Positions 42,635-44,287 of a stretch of DNA of 44,287 nucleotides are shown here, piece by piece. Position numbers and translations under genes: made by a program. The DNA lies in contig CATKXR010000041.1 of the NCBI GenBank assembly GCA_949840805.1, forward strand, positions 1 to 44,287. The letters are read 5' to 3'. Below the pieces are notes generated by a model. It saw only the letters and a program-made list of their open reading frames with translations. It made no database searches and was not told the origin of the DNA. Position 1 is the stretch's first letter. The number at the start of each line of letters is the position of its first letter. This DNA comes from an uncultured Lachnospiraceae bacterium. Its GTDB lineage: Bacteria > Bacillota > Clostridia > Lachnospirales > Lachnospiraceae.

Positions 42635-44179
42635 GTGAATAGAGAAAAGATCATAGTAATCGATTTTGGCGGCCAGTATAATCAGTTAGTTGCCCGCCGT
42701 GTTCGCGAATGCAATGTATATTGCGAAATATATTCTTATAAGACAGATCCTAAAATAATTCAGGAAATGAATCCGAAAGGTATTATTTTAACTGGCGGGC
42801 CAAACAGTTGTTATGATGAGAATGCTGCAACCTGTGACCCGATACTATTTGAACTCGGAATTCCTGTTTTGGGACTGTGTTATGGCGCACAACTGATGAT
42901 GCACATCATGGGGGGACAAGTATGTAAAGCACCTGTCCGTGAATACGGAAAAATCGAGGTGACTGTGGACACCTCCAGTCCCATTTTTCAGAATGTAGCA
43001 GAGCAGACCATCTGCTGGATGAGCCACAATGATTTTATTAAAAAGTCTGCTCCGGGATTTCAGACCATAGCCCATACTCCTGACTGTCCAATAGCTGCGG
43101 TACAGTGGAAGGAACGCCAACTATATGCCATCCAGTTTCACCCTGAAGTGCTGCATACGGCAGAAGGGACAAAAATGTTGTCCAATTTTGTCTATCAGGT
43201 CTGCAACTGCCACGGAGATTGGCGAATGGATGCCTTTGTAGAAAACACCATAAAAGCCATTCGAAAAAAAGTAGGTTCCGGAAGAGTTCTATGTGCCTTG
43301 TCCGGTGGAGTAGATTCCTCTGTGGCAGCAGTCATGTTGTCAAAGGCCGTAGGAAACCAGCTTACCTGTGTTTTTGTCGATCATGGACTTTTAAGAAAAA
43401 ACGAAGGCGACGAAATTGAAGAGATATTCGGGCCTTCAGGTCCCTATGAATTGAATTTTGTCCGTGTCAATGCCCAAAAAAGATTTTATGAAAAGCTCAA
43501 AGACATACAAGAACCTGAACAAAAACGTAAAATTATTGGAGAAGAATTCATACGTGTATTTGAGGATGAAGCCAAAAAAATCGGCTCTGTAGATTTCCTG
43601 GTACAAGGAACCATCTATCCGGATGTGGTAGAAAGCGGGCTAGGCGGCGAATCGGCAACGATCAAATCCCATCACAATGTAGGGGGACTGCCAGATCATC
43701 TCAACTTTAAGGAGATTATCGAACCACTTCGGGAATTATTTAAAGACGAGGTGCGCCAGGCAGGGCTGGAACTGGGAATTCCGAAAAATCTGGTATACCG
43801 TCAGCCATTTCCTGGCCCTGGCCTGGGAATCCGAATCATTGGAGAAGTAACTGCAGAAAAGGTACGCATGGTACAAGAGGCAGATGCCATTTACCGGGAA
43901 GAAATTACAAAAGCCGGATTGGACAAAGAAATCGGACAGTATTTTGCTGCTCTTACAAATATGAAGTCCGTAGGAGTCATGGGTGATGAAAGAACTTATG
44001 ATTATGCTGTGGTACTACGGGCAGTCAGTACAGTGGATTTCATGACAGCCGAAGCGGCGCCTATTCCATGGGAGGTTTTGGGAAAAATCACCAGCCGGAT
44101 TGTAAATGAAGTGAAAAATATCAACCGGGTGTTGTATGACTGTACAGGGAAGCCGCCGGGGACGATTGAGTTCGAATAG
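42635..44179 (+). CDS. guaA: GMP synthase (glutamine-hydrolysing)
   Basis: Converts XMP to GMP with glutamine and ATP. 514 residues starting at GTG 42635, 6 nt after GGGAGGA. The N-terminal class I amidotransferase has its nucleophile Cys82 in [15 protein letters not shown] and the His/Glu pair in [10 protein letters not shown]. The ATP pyrophosphatase part has the P-loop [12 protein letters not shown] (about 222-233). The C-terminal dimerisation domain has [13 protein letters not shown] and ends with the conserved KPPGTIEFE. It stands alone, upstream of a terminator. Confidence 0.97.
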   Translation: MNREKIIVIDFGGQYNQLVARRVRECNVYCEIYSYKTDPKIIQEMNPKGIILTGGPNSCYDENAATCDPILFELGIPVLGLCYGAQLMMHIMGGQVCKAPVREYGKIEVTVDTSSPIFQNVAEQTICWMSHNDFIKKSAPGFQTIAHTPDCPIAAVQWKERQLYAIQFHPEVLHTAEGTKMLSNFVYQVCNCHGDWRMDAFVENTIKAIRKKVGSGRVLCALSGGVDSSVAAVMLSKAVGNQLTCVFVDHGLLRKNEGDEIEEIFGPSGPYELNFVRVNAQKRFYEKLKDIQEPEQKRKIIGEEFIRVFEDEAKKIGSVDFLVQGTIYPDVVESGLGGESATIKSHHNVGGLPDHLNFKEIIEPLRELFKDEVRQAGLELGIPKNLVYRQPFPGPGLGIRIIGEVTAEKVRMVQEADAIYREEITKAGLDKEIGQYFAALTNMKSVGVMGDERTYDYAVVLRAVSTVDFMTAEAAPIPWEVLGKITSRIVNEVKNINRVLYDCTGKPPGTIEFE

Positions 44180-44187
44180 TCGGAGCT

Positions 44188-44231
44188 AAGCCGCAAAGCC
44201 CGTAAACACAAGGGTTTGGCGGCTTTTTCTC
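44188..44231 (+). terminator. Intrinsic terminator of guaA
   Basis: AAGCCGCAAAGCCC (44188-44201) pairs with GGGTTTGGCGGCTT (44212-44225), with one bulge and a mismatch, followed by a T-rich tail (CTTTTTCTCTT). Confidence 0.88.
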
Positions 44232-44287
44232 TTTATCATTGCATTACGATTGCATTTTTCTATTCAACCTCTTTATGATATGCTGCG

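Overview
The window looks like a chromosomal segment of a Lachnospiraceae-type Clostridia bacterium. The evidence is strong AGGAGG ribosome-binding sites, TTG/GTG starts, a PolC-type replicative polymerase, and the conserved Firmicutes block pyrH-frr-uppS-cdsA-dxr-rseP-ispG-polC. No rRNA, tRNA, CRISPR array or transposase gene was recognised. The genus cannot be decided from the sequence alone.

Layout. (1) 0.2-5.1 kb: a Zn/Mn-type ABC importer (znuA-znuC-znuB), then a Trk/Ktr potassium uptake pair (trkH, trkA). (2) 5.1-7.0 kb, minus strand: a YeiH-family exporter and a small membrane protein, behind a leader with three TATTGNCAATA boxes. (3) 7.2-10.35 kb: a ferrous-iron operon feoA-feoA-feoB that ends in a half-length Fur-like protein and starts from a promoter overlapped by Fur-box-like sequence. 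(4) 10.5-20.2 kb: a GNAT acetyltransferase, a complete type I Wadjet anti-plasmid operon (jetA-jetB-jetC-jetD), and MarR and EamA genes continuing in the same direction. (5) 20.3-23.3 kb: a 214-bp palindromic intergenic repeat (a half copy lies at 4.3 kb), a MATE efflux gene and a DUF445 gene. (6) 23.3-34.5 kb: the housekeeping block for UMP kinase, ribosome recycling, undecaprenyl-PP, CDP-diacylglycerol and MEP isoprenoid synthesis, site-2 protease and PolC.

(7) 34.7-37.4 kb is the most interesting part: a small RiPP-like locus. A 91-residue precursor made of 17-residue repeats carries nine Ala-Cys-Gly motifs. Beside it are a radical SAM/SPASM enzyme, a flavin-type split-barrel/2x[4Fe-4S] protein and a divergent HxlR regulator with an obvious operator. 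It matches what I recall as the 'ACGX-repeat peptide' system, whose product is, to my knowledge, uncharacterised. (8) 37.5-41.6 kb: a Nudix hydrolase, a Vat/CatB-like acetyltransferase, and an 887-residue protein that joins three separate ADP-ribose-processing folds (microbial PARG, ADP-ribosylglycohydrolase, macrodomain). (9) 41.6-44.3 kb: a degenerate stretch with a 118-nt hairpin, then guaA and its terminator.

The first 10 kb is dominated by metal and ion homeostasis, and the polC block is ordinary core genome. The Wadjet, ACGX and ADP-ribose loci look accessory. The intergenic and regulatory DNA from about 36.8 kb onward is visibly more AT-rich than the polC block.
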